A model generated the notes under the pieces. The model was not told where the DNA came from. It ran no database searches and saw only the letters and a list, made by a program, of their open reading frames with translations. 64,000 bases of DNA. Source: Amycolatopsis nivea. GTDB lineage: Bacteria; Actinomycetota; Actinomycetes; Mycobacteriales; Pseudonocardiaceae. Shown one piece after another: positions 31,997 to 41,009 of the stretch (its first letter is position 1; every line of letters starts with the position of its first letter). Location: positions 174,332 to 238,331 of the forward strand of contig NZ_SDLT01000007.1 of NCBI RefSeq assembly GCF_004522235.1. Direction: 5' to 3'. The position numbers and the translations under genes were made by a program.

Positions 31997-34708
31997 GTGC
32001 CCTGTGCGAAGCTTCGGCACGTGGTGGGAGAGCGAGGACGGAGGCTGCTGGACCGGGTCACGGCAGGGATCCCGGCGCACGAGAGTCCGGTGACGCACGT
32101 GTCCCGGCTGCCGGAACGCGCGGCCCGGCACGAGCCGTGGCCGGAGTGGGCGGAGCCGTCGGCGGTGGCCGCGTTCCGCGCGGCCGGAGTCGAAAAACCG
32201 TGGCGGCACCAGGTCGAGGCCGCTTCGCTGGCGCATGCTGGCACGCACGTCGTGGTGTCGACTGGAACCGCGTCGGGGAAGTCGCTGGCGTATCAGCTGC
32301 CGGTGCTCAGCGCATTGGCGACGGACGCGCGGGCGACCGCGCTGTACCTCTCGCCGACGAAGGCCCTCGGCGCTGATCAGCTGCGCGCGGTGTCCTCTTT
32401 GGACGTCGCGGGCGTACGCGCGGCGGCGTTCGACGGGGACACCCCGATGACAGAGCGCGACTGGGTCCGCGCACACGCGAACTGGGTGTTCAGCAACCCC
32501 GACATGCTGCACCGCGGCATCCTTTCGGCGCACTCCCGATGGACGCAGTTCTTCCGCCGGTTGCGGTACGTCGTGGTCGACGAATGCCACAGTTATCGCG
32601 GCGTCTTCGGCTCGCACGTCGCGCTGTTGCTGCGCCGCCTGCGCCGGGTGGCGGAGCACTACGGCGCTTCCCCGGTGTTCGTGCTGGCTTCGGCGACCAC
32701 TGCTTCGCCAGCCTCCTTCGCCACTCGGCTCACCGGTGTGGAGTGCACCGCGGTCACCGATGACGCGTCGCCGCGTGGTGCGCGGACGGTCGCGTTGTGG
32801 GAGCCGCCGTTGCTCGACGAACTGACCGGAGAGAACGGCGCGCCCGTCCGCCGTCCGGCTGGCGTCGAGACCGCGCGGATTCTCACCGAACTGGTCGTCG
32901 AAGGCGCTCGGTCGCTGGCGTTCGTCCGCTCCCGCCGCGGTGCTGAGCTGACCGCGCTGGGAGCACGCCGTCTTCTGTCCGAAGTGGACCCTCGGTTGGC
33001 GGATACCGTTGCCGCGTACCGATCCGGCTATCTTCCTGAAGAGCGGCGCGCCTTGGAGCAAGCCCTGCTTTCGGGTCGACTGCTGGGTGTCGCGACCACG
33101 AACGCTTTGGAGCTGGGCGTCGACATCGCCGGCCTGGACGCTGTGGTTCTGGCTGGTTATCCCGGCACTCTCGCGTCGTTCTGGCAGCAATCCGGCCGCG
33201 CCGGACGTTCGGGCGACGAAGCGCTCGTGGTGTTCGTCGCCCGAGACGATCCGCTCGACACCTACCTGGTGCACCACCCGGCCGCGTTGCTGGAACGCCC
33301 GGTGGAAACCGCGGTCCTGGACCCGACGAACCCTTACGTATTGGGCCCGCAACTCGCGTGCGCCGTCGCGGAGCTGCCGCTCACCGAACCGGAGCTGGAA
33401 ACCTTCGGCGGCGAGGCCGCCCGCGCGGTGCTGGCGGATCTGGCCGAGGAGAAACTGCTGCGCCGCCGTTCCAGCGGCTGGTACTGGACTTCCCGCGACC
33501 GCCCGCACGGGGAGGTCGGCATCCGCGGCTCAGGCGGCGACCAGATCGCAGTGGTGGAAGCGGACTCCGGCCGAATGCTGGGCACCGTCGATCCCGGGTC
33601 GGCTTGCTACTCCGTTCATCCCGGGGCGGTGTATCTGCATCAGGGGTCGTCGTATGTCGTCGATGAGCTGGACCTTGAGACGGGCTTGGCGCTGGTGCAC
33701 GCGGAGGACCCGGACTGGACGACTTCGCCGCGCGAGATCGTGGACATCTCGGTGCTGTCGACCGAAGAACAGTGCCGCCACGGCGGAGTGACGGTGTGCC
33801 TGGGCGAGGTCGCGGTGATGTCGCAGGTGGTGGGGTATTTGCGGAGGCGGCCGTCGGGCGAGGTGCTGGACCACACGCCGCTCGACCTGCCAGAACAGAG
33901 CCTGCACACGAGAGCGGTTTGGTACACGGTTTCCGGTGAGCTGCTGGAGTCTCCGGGTGGGGGCGGTGGCGGCGAAACTGCTGCTGGGTCGCCGGGGGCC
34001 GACGGCACGACGCCAGCTGCCGGGCATTCCGGCGGCACGGATGCGTTGTCGGCGAGCGGCCAGACGACGGGGGCCGGGAGTGCGTCGCCAGCCGCCGGGG
34101 GAATTGGCAGTACCGCTGCGGGGGCAGTGGACCGTCATGCGGCTGGAAAGCCGGTGGGGACCGGGGGTGCCTCGTCGGTTGTCGGGGTAACCGGCGAAGT
34201 TTCGGGCGATCCGGCGGATGGGCGGGGGCCTGGTGCCGGGGTCGAGATCGGTGGTGCGGTGGGACCGGCGGGGACCGGGGGTGCTGGCAGAGCACCGGGG
34301 GGCGCCGGGTTGATTCCGGCGCGCGTCCCCGGTGCCCTGCATGCCGCCGAGCACGCGGCGATCGGCCTGCTACCGCTGTTCGCTACGTGCGACCGCTGGG
34401 ACATCGGCGGGGTGTCTACCGCGTGGCACGAGGACACCGGGGAGGCGACGGTGTTCGTGCACGATGGGCATCCCGGGGGTGCGGGGTTTGCCGACCGCGG
34501 TTATGCCGCGATTGTCCCGTGGCTGGCCGCTACGCGGGAGGCGATCGTCTCCTGCGAGTGCCCGACGGGCTGCCCGTCCTGCGTCCAGTCGCCGAAGTGC
34601 GGGAACGGCAACGATCCGCTGGACAAGGCAGGGGCGGTGGCCGTACTGGGAGCCGTGCTCGGGGCGTTGCGTCAGCACGGGGAACAGTGCGGCCACGGTG
34701 GAGCGTGA
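31997..34708 (+). CDS. Superfamily 2 DEAD-box helicase with DUF1998 (MrfA/YprA-like)
   Basis: A ~903-residue ATP-dependent helicase. Motif I is STGTASGKS (about residue 90), motif II is VVDECHS (DECH, about 194), motif III is LASATT, and motif VI is QQSGRAGRSG. The C-terminal DUF1998 zinc module has the four-cysteine pattern CECPTGCPSCVQSPKCG (about residues 850-870). The domain pair is that of Bacillus MrfA, which repairs mitomycin C damage, and of mycobacterial Rv3649 at the same chromosomal position. A ~120-residue Gly/Ala/Ser-rich insertion splits the C-terminal region. The start is uncertain: GTG 31997 (weak CCAGG upstream), TTG 31991, or GTG about 32021. Confidence 0.88.
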   Translation: MPCAKLRHVVGERGRRLLDRVTAGIPAHESPVTHVSRLPERAARHEPWPEWAEPSAVAAFRAAGVEKPWRHQVEAASLAHAGTHVVVSTGTASGKSLAYQLPVLSALATDARATALYLSPTKALGADQLRAVSSLDVAGVRAAAFDGDTPMTERDWVRAHANWVFSNPDMLHRGILSAHSRWTQFFRRLRYVVVDECHSYRGVFGSHVALLLRRLRRVAEHYGASPVFVLASATTASPASFATRLTGVECTAVTDDASPRGARTVALWEPPLLDELTGENGAPVRRPAGVETARILTELVVEGARSLAFVRSRRGAELTALGARRLLSEVDPRLADTVAAYRSGYLPEERRALEQALLSGRLLGVATTNALELGVDIAGLDAVVLAGYPGTLASFWQQSGRAGRSGDEALVVFVARDDPLDTYLVHHPAALLERPVETAVLDPTNPYVLGPQLACAVAELPLTEPELETFGGEAARAVLADLAEEKLLRRRSSGWYWTSRDRPHGEVGIRGSGGDQIAVVEADSGRMLGTVDPGSACYSVHPGAVYLHQGSSYVVDELDLETGLALVHAEDPDWTTSPREIVDISVLSTEEQCRHGGVTVCLGEVAVMSQVVGYLRRRPSGEVLDHTPLDLPEQSLHTRAVWYTVSGELLESPGGGGGGETAAGSPGADGTTPAAGHSGGTDALSASGQTTGAGSASPAAGGIGSTAAGAVDRHAAGKPVGTGGASSVVGVTGEVSGDPADGRGPGAGVEIGGAVGPAGTGGAGRAPGGAGLIPARVPGALHAAEHAAIGLLPLFATCDRWDIGGVSTAWHEDTGEATVFVHDGHPGGAGFADRGYAAIVPWLAATREAIVSCECPTGCPSCVQSPKCGNGNDPLDKAGAVAVLGAVLGALRQHGEQCGHGGA
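33950..34315 (+). repeat. Gly/Ala/Ser low-complexity insertion inside the helicase gene
   Basis: About 120 codons, starting ESPGGGGGGETAAGSPG and ending GGAGRAPGGAGLIP, with no predicted structure, between two conserved parts of the C-terminal region. It keeps the frame and has no stops. It is made of irregular GGxG/AxG runs rather than exact repeats. Confidence 0.75.
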
Positions 34709-34756
34709 AAACTTTCTTCGGTTGTCGCGTGCTGCCTGCCGGGGTGGAACCGGAAA

Positions 34757-35377
34757 TCAGGCGGCGGTGCTCTCGACCAGCATCGAGGCGTGCTCGTCGG
34801 CGAGGGCGCGGACCAGCACGTCCTGCACCTCGGCGGCCGGCGGCAGCTGCCAGCCGCACACCTCGGGCTTCACGCGCCAGTGCACGACGCCGTGCTGGAA
34901 CGGCGACGGCGGCAGCGGGATGTAGCTGTCCTTGCCGTGCCACTGCACGGAAATCTGCTCGGCGATTTCGGCGGGCAGGTGCTCGGAGGGCTGGGTGAGA
35001 AACAGCCACCGGCCGTTCGGCATCGCGACGATCGGGGCCGGGTGCCCGATGGAACGCAGCAGCCGGGCGGCGCGCTTGCCCAGTTCCTGGTCCACCTCGA
35101 CCGCGTCGAGCACGGTGCCGGTCGCCACGAGCAGGCTGTGCGTGCGGTCGCTGAACCAGCTGGCGACCTCGTGGGCGTGCGAACCGACCAGCTCACGCCA
35201 GTCGTCGCGCACCGGCACCGGCCGGCGCCAGGTCAGGTCGTCCCCCTCCGCGGTGATCGGCTCCGGGGTCGCCCCCGGAAGCACCGGCCAGCCGCGCCAA
35301 GCGAGGCCGATCGCCTCCGCACGCAATTCGATGCGGAAGGCGTTCCGCCAGCTGTCCGGCCAATTCGCGTCCAACAT
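34757..35377 (-). CDS. Primase/polymerase (prim-pol)-domain-like protein
   Basis: A 206-residue protein resembling the N-terminal domain of bifunctional DNA primase/polymerases in actinobacteria: an N-terminal helix, then WPVLPG, a central LLVATGTVLDAVEVD strand-loop, and PNGRWLFLTQPSEHLP with IPLPPSPFQHGVVHWRV at the end. The acidic metal-binding residues of active prim-pols are not clearly all present, so a catalytic role is doubtful. The ATG at 35377 follows aggaaagca. It is convergent with the MrfA-like helicase, 48 bases apart. Confidence 0.72.
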   Translation of the reverse strand: MLDANWPDSWRNAFRIELRAEAIGLAWRGWPVLPGATPEPITAEGDDLTWRRPVPVRDDWRELVGSHAHEVASWFSDRTHSLLVATGTVLDAVEVDQELGKRAARLLRSIGHPAPIVAMPNGRWLFLTQPSEHLPAEIAEQISVQWHGKDSYIPLPPSPFQHGVVHWRVKPEVCGWQLPPAAEVQDVLVRALADEHASMLVESTAA

Positions 35378-36430
35378 TGCTTTCCTGCCTTCGAGGTCCG
35401 GTTTTCGCGCCGTCCGGGTCGGGGCCGTGGTGGCGCACGTCTCACTAAACGGCAAGTTGCACATTGCGGGGAAGACTCCGCGCGACAACCGGCCGTTACC
35501 GAGCGATGAACGCCCAGTAGCCCACTGTCCGGCCGATAACAAGGTGCCGATCACCGGCCGCTGACCCCGCCGTCCAGCCCGCGAGAACGGGCCCACCACG
35601 GGATTCGACACTTTCCCGCCTTTTCGCACGCATACTGAGGCATACCCTTGGACCACCCGCTGACCTGCGGGTTTGACCGTTCGGCGTGCGCCAGCGACCG
35701 CTGCTCGTGTTCTTCGCCACTCGTCGCCGGTGCCGGAAAGGTCCGGACGAACCGGGGGTTCCGGCGACTGGTCACCGGTCCGGCTCGTCGCCGATGAACG
35801 GTTCCGGCGCGCCGCGGAGGACGGTGCGCGGTGACGGGGTTGGCGAGATGCGTGGAGGCGGGTGGCAGGTTGCAACTCCCTTCGGTGGGGTCGGGCGAGG
35901 TCGGCCTCGGTGGCAAACCACGCGTTGGACTGGGGCGGGCGAACTGGGCCGGGGTGGATCGCTGAGGCAGTCCTCGGCCCGAGCAATCGAGGGAAAGCGC
36001 GGGTGGTCGCGCGGCAGCTCCGCCGAGCGCGACGAGCCAGAGGCCCCTCACGGAGCACGAACACCGGACCGGGCCGCGCGTCGCTGCCTCCCAGCACCGC
36101 TACCGGGCCAGCACCGGTAGCGCGCAAGCGTCGCTGCCTGTCAGGTCCGCCACCGGGCCAGCGCTGGTGCCGCGCAAGCAGCGGGCACGGGTGCTCGACC
36201 AGACCCACGCGCCGCTCCCGCTGAACACGGCTGCCGGGCCAGCGCCGGTGCCCGCACACGTGGGTCCGTTGCGGAGCATGGCTGCCGACCAGCCCGCGCG
36301 TCGCTCCCGCTGAACGCGGCTGCCGGGCTAGCGCCGGTGTCCGCATACGTAGGTCCGTTGCGGAGCATGGCTGCCGACCGGGCCGGAGATCGCTGCCGAC
36401 GCGGCTGCCGGGGTCGGTGGGAACCCCCGG
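35378..36430. other. About 1 kb without a credible gene
   Basis: Several open frames cross this interval, but none has a ribosome-binding site with family-like sequence; they are Arg/Pro-rich artefacts of the GC content. The right third holds direct repeats (listed separately). I see no tRNA, riboswitch or terminator. Confidence 0.6.
36071..36395. repeat. Two nested sets of direct repeats (50-bp and 89-bp)
   Basis: Segment tcgctgcct recurs at 36081 and 36131, and accgggccagc at 36102 and 36152, giving a 50-base period. Further right, an 89-base unit starting ctgaac(a/g)cggctgccggg at 36221 and 36310 repeats through ggtccgttgcggagcatgg. The units share the cgggccagcgc(t/c)ggtg core, so they are probably related by decay or slippage. 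Confidence 0.75.
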
Positions 36431-36793
36431 CTAGGGAGGCAGGTCCACCGGACCGGCGCGGGATTTTGCGGTGGGGGGTGGCAGGCCGGGGATGGGGGTG
36501 GTCCTGGAGCGGACTTCGATGAAGGCGTCGCGGTTGTGCCAGCGGCAACTGGTCAGTACTGCGCGTTCGTGGTCGGCTACCTCCTTGGCTCGGGCGCAGG
36601 CGACGGTCGGGCCGGCGGCGGCGTGGGCTGCTGCGGCCAGTGCGCCGAGGTCGGCGGCGGCTTCGGTGCGGTGGCGGGTGGTGATGGCTGCGGCTAGCCA
36701 CCACACCAGGACTGTCACGGCGATCAGGGTGGCGGCGGCTAGGGCCGTCCAGATCGTGGCTACGCCTGCGTCCGCTGGTTGTTTTTGGGTCAT
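36431..36793 (-). CDS. TadE/TadG-like pseudopilin or secretion-linked protein of the tad locus
   Basis: A 120-residue protein with one N-terminal membrane helix (GVATIWTALAAATLIAVTVLVWWLAA) followed by a small extracellular domain with two Cys (VACARAK, TSCRWH). It matches the mycobacterial Rv3654c position and form, a TadE/G-like minor pilin or assembly factor. The ATG at 36793 overlaps the stop of the TadE gene (ATGA). It is last in the tad operon. Confidence 0.82.
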   Translation of the reverse strand: MTQKQPADAGVATIWTALAAATLIAVTVLVWWLAAAITTRHRTEAAADLGALAAAAHAAAGPTVACARAKEVADHERAVLTSCRWHNRDAFIEVRSRTTPIPGLPPPTAKSRAGPVDLPP

Positions 36794-37128
36794 GAGGCTG
36801 AGGTCGGTTCGATGATGGCGTAGGCGGTTGCGCTCAGGTGGAGAGCGGACAGGGCGTCGGTGGTTACTTCGGCGGTGAGGCCGTCGCCGGTGCGGTGGAT
36901 GGTGAGGTGTGCGCCGTGCGGGGCAATGGTTTGGACCACTGCGTCGGCGGCTCCTGGCTGTCCGGCCGCGGTCAGGCGGGCGGCTTCGCGGGCGGCGTCC
37001 AGGCATCGGAGGTGACCGGCGATCGCGCTGGTGCCCGCTAGCAGGATCGCCAGCACGGCGGTCAGCGCGCCCAGCGACAGAGCGGCTTCTACCGTGACGA
37101 ATCCGCCGTCCCGGCGACGGCTGGCCAT
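36790..37128 (-). CDS. TadE-family minor pilin
   Basis: A 112-residue type IV minor pilin-like protein. It has the basic start MASRRRDGGFVTVEAALSLG, in which GGF-VTVEAA looks like a prepilin processing site with Glu at mature position 5, followed by a hydrophobic helix. Such TadE pilins prime or stabilise the Flp pilus. The ATG at 37128 overlaps the flp stop (TGATG) and its own stop overlaps the next gene, so the operon is tightly coupled. It corresponds to Rv3655c. Confidence 0.85.
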   Translation of the reverse strand: MASRRRDGGFVTVEAALSLGALTAVLAILLAGTSAIAGHLRCLDAAREAARLTAAGQPGAADAVVQTIAPHGAHLTIHRTGDGLTAEVTTDALSALHLSATAYAIIEPTSAS

Positions 37129-37292
37129 CAGGTGGCCACCGTCAGGGCTTTGTGCACCAGGCCGGCTAACGTCGCGGAGACGGAGTCTCCGCTGAGCAGC
37201 ACGTAGAGCGCCACGGCGAACGCTGCCGCGGCTACCGTGCCGATGGCGTATTCGGCGGTGGTGGTGCCCTCGTCTCCGGGCAAGAACCACAT
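37128..37292 (-). CDS. flp: Flp/DUF4244-type pilin subunit (54 residues)
   Basis: A short gene, easily missed. It encodes MWFLPGDEGTTTAEYAIGTVA, then AAAFAVALYVLLSGDSVSAT and LAGLVHKALTVAT. The G-D-E-G-TTTAEYAIG segment is the Flp prepilin cleavage context with Glu at position 5 after the Gly, and it runs into the polymerising hydrophobic helix. It corresponds to Rv3656c and is the main pilus subunit of the tad system. The ATG at 37292 follows aaaggga. Confidence 0.85.
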   Translation of the reverse strand: MWFLPGDEGTTTAEYAIGTVAAAAFAVALYVLLSGDSVSATLAGLVHKALTVAT

Positions 37293-37322
37293 GGTCGGAT
37301 TCCCTTTCTGTCGTGGACGGGT

Positions 37323-38018
37323 TCACAGCAGGCCGCCGATTCGCCCGGCAAGGCCGAGCACTACCGGCAGCACGCCGAGGGCGAAGAACGCGGGCAGGAA
37401 GCACAACCCGACCGGCAGGGCCAGGGCGACTCCGGCGCGTTCGGCGCGTTCTTCGGCCTCGACGCCCAGTCCGTCGCGGATGCGGCGGGCCAGGTCGTCC
37501 GCGGTCGAGGCGAGGGCCGCCCCGGACCGCGCGGTTCGGGTGGCTGCGACTGCCAGCTCGGCGAAGCCCGTTCGGGCTCGGAGCGGGGCCCAGGCTGGGG
37601 TCGGGTCTGCGCCTAGAGCCAGCAGGTTTGCTGTTGCGTGCAGGGCGGTTTCGGTGGCCGGTGGTGCGCCGGGTGCTACGGCTTCCAGGGCGGTCGGGAC
37701 TGGCATTCCGGCGCGCAGGCAGGCGGCGAGCATGTCCAGGACTGACGCGGAACGGAGTCGTTCCGAGACGTCGTCTGGGTTTTCGGGGTGGCGGGATCGG
37801 CGCAGGAGCCACCATGAGCCAGCACCGGCGGCTAGTCCTACCGGGATTCCGGCGAGGACGGTGGCGGATACACCGCAGACGATTGCGGCGGCGGGGTGCC
37901 AAACCTCTGGTCGTGGGGCGCGGCGTGGACGGTTGGGCCGGGCTAGGTGTCGTGGCTGCGCGGTGGTTGGCCAGAGCAGCAGCGCGGTGGCGGCGAGGGC
38001 GAGGCTCAGGGCGGTCAT
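37323..38018 (-). CDS. tadC: TadC-like type II/IV secretion inner-membrane protein
   Basis: A 231-residue T2SSF-type membrane protein of the Flp pilus assembly platform. An N-terminal helix is followed by a cytoplasmic helical domain (ERLRSASVLDMLAACLRAGM, PVPTALEAVA, then RSGAALASTADDLARRIRDG) and C-terminal helices (ALPVGLCFLPAFFALGVLPVVLGL). The ATG at 38018 overlaps the stop of tadB (ATGA). It corresponds to Rv3657c. Confidence 0.88.
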   Translation of the reverse strand: MTALSLALAATALLLWPTTAQPRHLARPNRPRRAPRPEVWHPAAAIVCGVSATVLAGIPVGLAAGAGSWWLLRRSRHPENPDDVSERLRSASVLDMLAACLRAGMPVPTALEAVAPGAPPATETALHATANLLALGADPTPAWAPLRARTGFAELAVAATRTARSGAALASTADDLARRIRDGLGVEAEERAERAGVALALPVGLCFLPAFFALGVLPVVLGLAGRIGGLL

Positions 38019-38767
38019 GGCGCGGACCTGCGGTTGGTGAGGGCTCTGGACCAGGCGGTGCCTGCCCATAGCAGGGCTGCGCCTGCAACCAGAAACGCTT
38101 GTCCGATAAGGGTTTCTGTGAGGACGGCGAGCGGGTTGGCACCGACGAGCTGGCCCATTGCCAGGCAGCCGACGGGTAGCACGGTCAGGACTATCGCGCT
38201 CATGCGTGGGCCGGCCATCTTTGCGCGCAGGCGGCGGGCGAAGGCGACTTCGGCGTCGACGTCTCGGCGGGCGGCTTTCAGGGCGTCGGCGATGGGCAGG
38301 CCGTGGCGGCGGGCGAGGTTCCAGGATTGGGCGACGGCGGGGAGTGCGGGCGAATCCAAGGCTCCGTCTAGGCGGGCGGCGGTGGCGAGGTTGTGGAGTT
38401 CTCCGGCTAGTTCCGGGACTGCGTCCGCCGCTGCTTCGGCGGCGGTTACCGGGTGGGCACCGGCGCGGAGTTCGGAGACCATCGTGCGGAGGACTGTCGC
38501 GGTGCGTTCAGCGCGGGTCAGGGTTTCGGTGGTTTCCCTTCTGCTGCGCCATTCCTGACGGACGGCGAGGGTGAGCAGGGCGGTGGCTATCGCGGCGCCG
38601 ATTCCGCCCAGCGGCAGGGCGACGGCGGCGGGGGCCAGCCAGAGTGCCTGCCGGGGTGGGACGGGAAAGCGGAGGTGGCGGCGGGGCGTCGGAAGAAGGC
38701 GGTTGGGGGTGGTTGGCCAGCACAGGATTCCGGTGCCTGCGCAGAGGAACGGCCATGCGGAGATCAA
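38015..38767 (-). CDS. tadB: TadB-like inner-membrane assembly protein
   Basis: A 250-residue T2SSF-family protein partnering TadC. It has N-terminal helices, a cytoplasmic helical part (RTATVLRTMVSELRAGAHPV, AAEAAADAVPELAGEL, then RRHGLPIADALKAARRDVDA) and C-terminal helices. It starts at TTG 38767 with GAGGTGACC upstream, an unusual but well-placed start. It corresponds to Rv3658c. Confidence 0.87.
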   Translation of the reverse strand: MISAWPFLCAGTGILCWPTTPNRLLPTPRRHLRFPVPPRQALWLAPAAVALPLGGIGAAIATALLTLAVRQEWRSRRETTETLTRAERTATVLRTMVSELRAGAHPVTAAEAAADAVPELAGELHNLATAARLDGALDSPALPAVAQSWNLARRHGLPIADALKAARRDVDAEVAFARRLRAKMAGPRMSAIVLTVLPVGCLAMGQLVGANPLAVLTETLIGQAFLVAGAALLWAGTAWSRALTNRRSAP

Positions 38768-38798
38768 CGGGGGTCACCTCGATGCTGGAGCGAATGAG

Positions 38799-39950
38799 CT
38801 AGTCGCGGGCGGATTCGGGAGTGGTCAGGGCGGTGAAGAGGGAGCGGCGGTTCGTCCAGTGGCCGTCGCGCCAGACGGGGTGGGTTTTTACTTCTCCGTG
38901 GTAGCGCTGGAGCACTGCGACTTCCGTCAGGCGGCGGCCAGCGGACGTTCGGCGCATGTGGAGGATTACGCGGACTGCTGCGGCTAGTTGGCTGTGCAGC
39001 GCGTCTCTCGGCAGACCGCCTAGGGCGGCCAGGGCTTCCAGGCGTGCCGGGGCTTCTGCGGGCGAGTTCGCGTGCAAGGTGCAGGCACCGCCGTCGTGGC
39101 CGGTGTTCATGGCGTTCAGCAGGGAGCACACTTCTGCTCCGCGAACCTCGCCGACGATCAGGCGGTCTGGGCGCATGCGCAGGGCTTGGCGGACCAACTC
39201 TGGGAGTTCGACCGCACCGGCGCCTTCTACGTTCGCTGGTCTGGCGACGAGGCTTACGAACTGTGGATGGGTCGGGCGTAGTTCACCAGCGTCTTCTACG
39301 CAGACGATTCGTTCCGTGGGAGCGACCGCGCTCAGCAAGGCGCTCAGGAGCGTCGTCTTTCCGGCACCGGTGCCGCCGGTGATGAGAAAGGCTAGGCGGT
39401 GGTTGAGGATTGCTTCGAGGATGTTCCGGGCGGTTGGGTCGATGGAGCCGTGGGCTTCGAGCGCGGCTAGGTCGTGAGTCACCGGGCGTAGGACGCGCAG
39501 GGACAGGCAGGTGCCGTTCGCCGCGATGGGCGGCAGGACAGCGTGGACGCGGATTCGGCCTTGGCGGGCGGGGAGCCAGCCGTCGACGTATGGCTGGGCG
39601 TCATCCAGACGGCGGCCGGCGGCGAGGGCCAGACGTTGCGCTAGGCGGCGGACGGCGTCCTCGTTAGGGAAGCGGATGGTCGTGTGGGCGAGGCCTGCGG
39701 GACCGTCCGTCCAGACCTGGTCGGGGGCGGTGACCAGGACGTCGGTGACCGTGTCGTCCTCCAGCAACGGGGCTAGCGGGCCCGCGCCTACGAACTCGTC
39801 TCGGGCTTGGCGGACGGCGGCCAGTACTGCGTCGTGGCTCAGAGCGCCGCCAGCTTCGGCGCGGACGGCTTCGGCTAGGGCGATCGGGTCGGTGCCGCGG
39901 CTTTCGCCGGCCAGGCGGTGGCGGACTCGTTCTACTAGGTCGGTGGTCAT
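38799..39950 (-). CDS. tadA: TadA/CpaF-type secretion ATPase
   Basis: Hexameric ATPase that powers Flp pilus assembly, 383 residues. Walker A is LITGGTGAGKTTLLSALL (about residue 192), the Asp box/Walker B is RPDRLIVGEVRGAEV, and the His box is GHDGGACTLHANS. The N-terminal domain has GPLAPLLEDDTVTDVLVTAP. The ATG at 39950 directly abuts the stop of the upstream ssd-like gene. It corresponds to Rv3659c. Confidence 0.95.
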   Translation of the reverse strand: MTTDLVERVRHRLAGESRGTDPIALAEAVRAEAGGALSHDAVLAAVRQARDEFVGAGPLAPLLEDDTVTDVLVTAPDQVWTDGPAGLAHTTIRFPNEDAVRRLAQRLALAAGRRLDDAQPYVDGWLPARQGRIRVHAVLPPIAANGTCLSLRVLRPVTHDLAALEAHGSIDPTARNILEAILNHRLAFLITGGTGAGKTTLLSALLSAVAPTERIVCVEDAGELRPTHPQFVSLVARPANVEGAGAVELPELVRQALRMRPDRLIVGEVRGAEVCSLLNAMNTGHDGGACTLHANSPAEAPARLEALAALGGLPRDALHSQLAAAVRVILHMRRTSAGRRLTEVAVLQRYHGEVKTHPVWRDGHWTNRRSLFTALTTPESARD

Positions 39951-41009
39951 TTACGCGGCCTGTGCGGTCGTGAGGGGACGCAGGTTCGCCAGCACGGCAC
40001 GAGCGGCGGTGGCCAACGCGCCCTTCGGGGGCAGGTCGAACTCGCCGGATTCCAAGGTGGCGGCTACTCGGCGTTCTGGGGCCACGTCAGCGATCAAAGG
40101 CGGACCCAGCATGCCCGCGGTTTGCGAAGCCGGGACGCCGTCGATGCGGTGTCCACTTGCGACGACTGCGAAACGCTCGGTATGCGGGCGGAGGCGCGTC
40201 AGGACTTGTTTCGCTGCCATACAGGCACGGAACTCGACGGGAACGACTAGCACGACCAGATCGGCGGCTGAGGCGACGGCGAGCGTGCCCTCGTCGAAAT
40301 GGCGGGGTAAATCGCAGACGACGGTTCGGCCGGCGCGGCTGCCCGCGGCGACTACCGCCGACAAAGCGCGAGGACTCGGACCCTCGCCGGAACGGCCGCA
40401 GGACAACACGGGGAGCTTGCCGCGACTGGGCAGTGAGGCGATCAGGGACGGGACAGACACCCGGCCGGACAACCGAACTTCGGGCCAGCGCAGGCCTTTC
40501 GTGTGTTCCAGGCCCAGCGGGAGGTCCAATCCGCCGCCTAACGGATCGCAGTCGACTAAGAGGGCGGAGTCGGTACGGGCGGCTTCGACGGCGACCGCTG
40601 CGGCCAGCACAGAAGTGCCGGAACCGCCTCGGCCGCCGACGAAAGCGATTACTGGGCCTGGTGATTCGGCTGGTGCGTCGGTGACGTCGGCGAACGCACC
40701 GGTCAAGCCCGCTTCGTCGTCAGGCAGGCTGAAAACTCGGCGGGCGCCGAGGGCGGCTGCGCGTCGCCAGGTATCGAGACCGGGTGCGCCTTTGCAGACA
40801 AGCACGACGCTGTCGCGTGCTGGCATGGGCGGGCTGTCAACCGAAATGTCCTCGTCCAGCACCACGAGCGGAGCTCGCGTCCATCGTCCGCGTGCGGCGG
40901 CCAGATCTGGCGCGTGATCGAACTCGCAGCCGACTACCGCGGCGACGCGGCGGATCTCTTCGAACACGGTGCCTTCGCCGGAGACGACGAGCGGTTGTGC
41001 GGTGGCCAT
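39951..41009 (-). CDS. CpaE/TadZ-like ParA-family protein (Ssd-like)
   Basis: A 352-residue protein. It has an N-terminal receiver-like domain without obvious phosphorylation Asp context, then a ParA/MinD ATPase domain with a deviant Walker A (FVGGRGGSGTSVLAAAVA, Ser-Gly-Thr-Ser replacing GKT) and ALLVDCDPLGGGLDLPLGL. It resembles TadZ/CpaE proteins that place the pilus machinery, and mycobacterial Rv3660c (Ssd), which has been linked to division. It begins the tad operon; the ATG at 41009 follows gggaggggcac. Confidence 0.85.
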   Translation of the reverse strand: MATAQPLVVSGEGTVFEEIRRVAAVVGCEFDHAPDLAAARGRWTRAPLVVLDEDISVDSPPMPARDSVVLVCKGAPGLDTWRRAAALGARRVFSLPDDEAGLTGAFADVTDAPAESPGPVIAFVGGRGGSGTSVLAAAVAVEAARTDSALLVDCDPLGGGLDLPLGLEHTKGLRWPEVRLSGRVSVPSLIASLPSRGKLPVLSCGRSGEGPSPRALSAVVAAGSRAGRTVVCDLPRHFDEGTLAVASAADLVVLVVPVEFRACMAAKQVLTRLRPHTERFAVVASGHRIDGVPASQTAGMLGPPLIADVAPERRVAATLESGEFDLPPKGALATAARAVLANLRPLTTAQAA

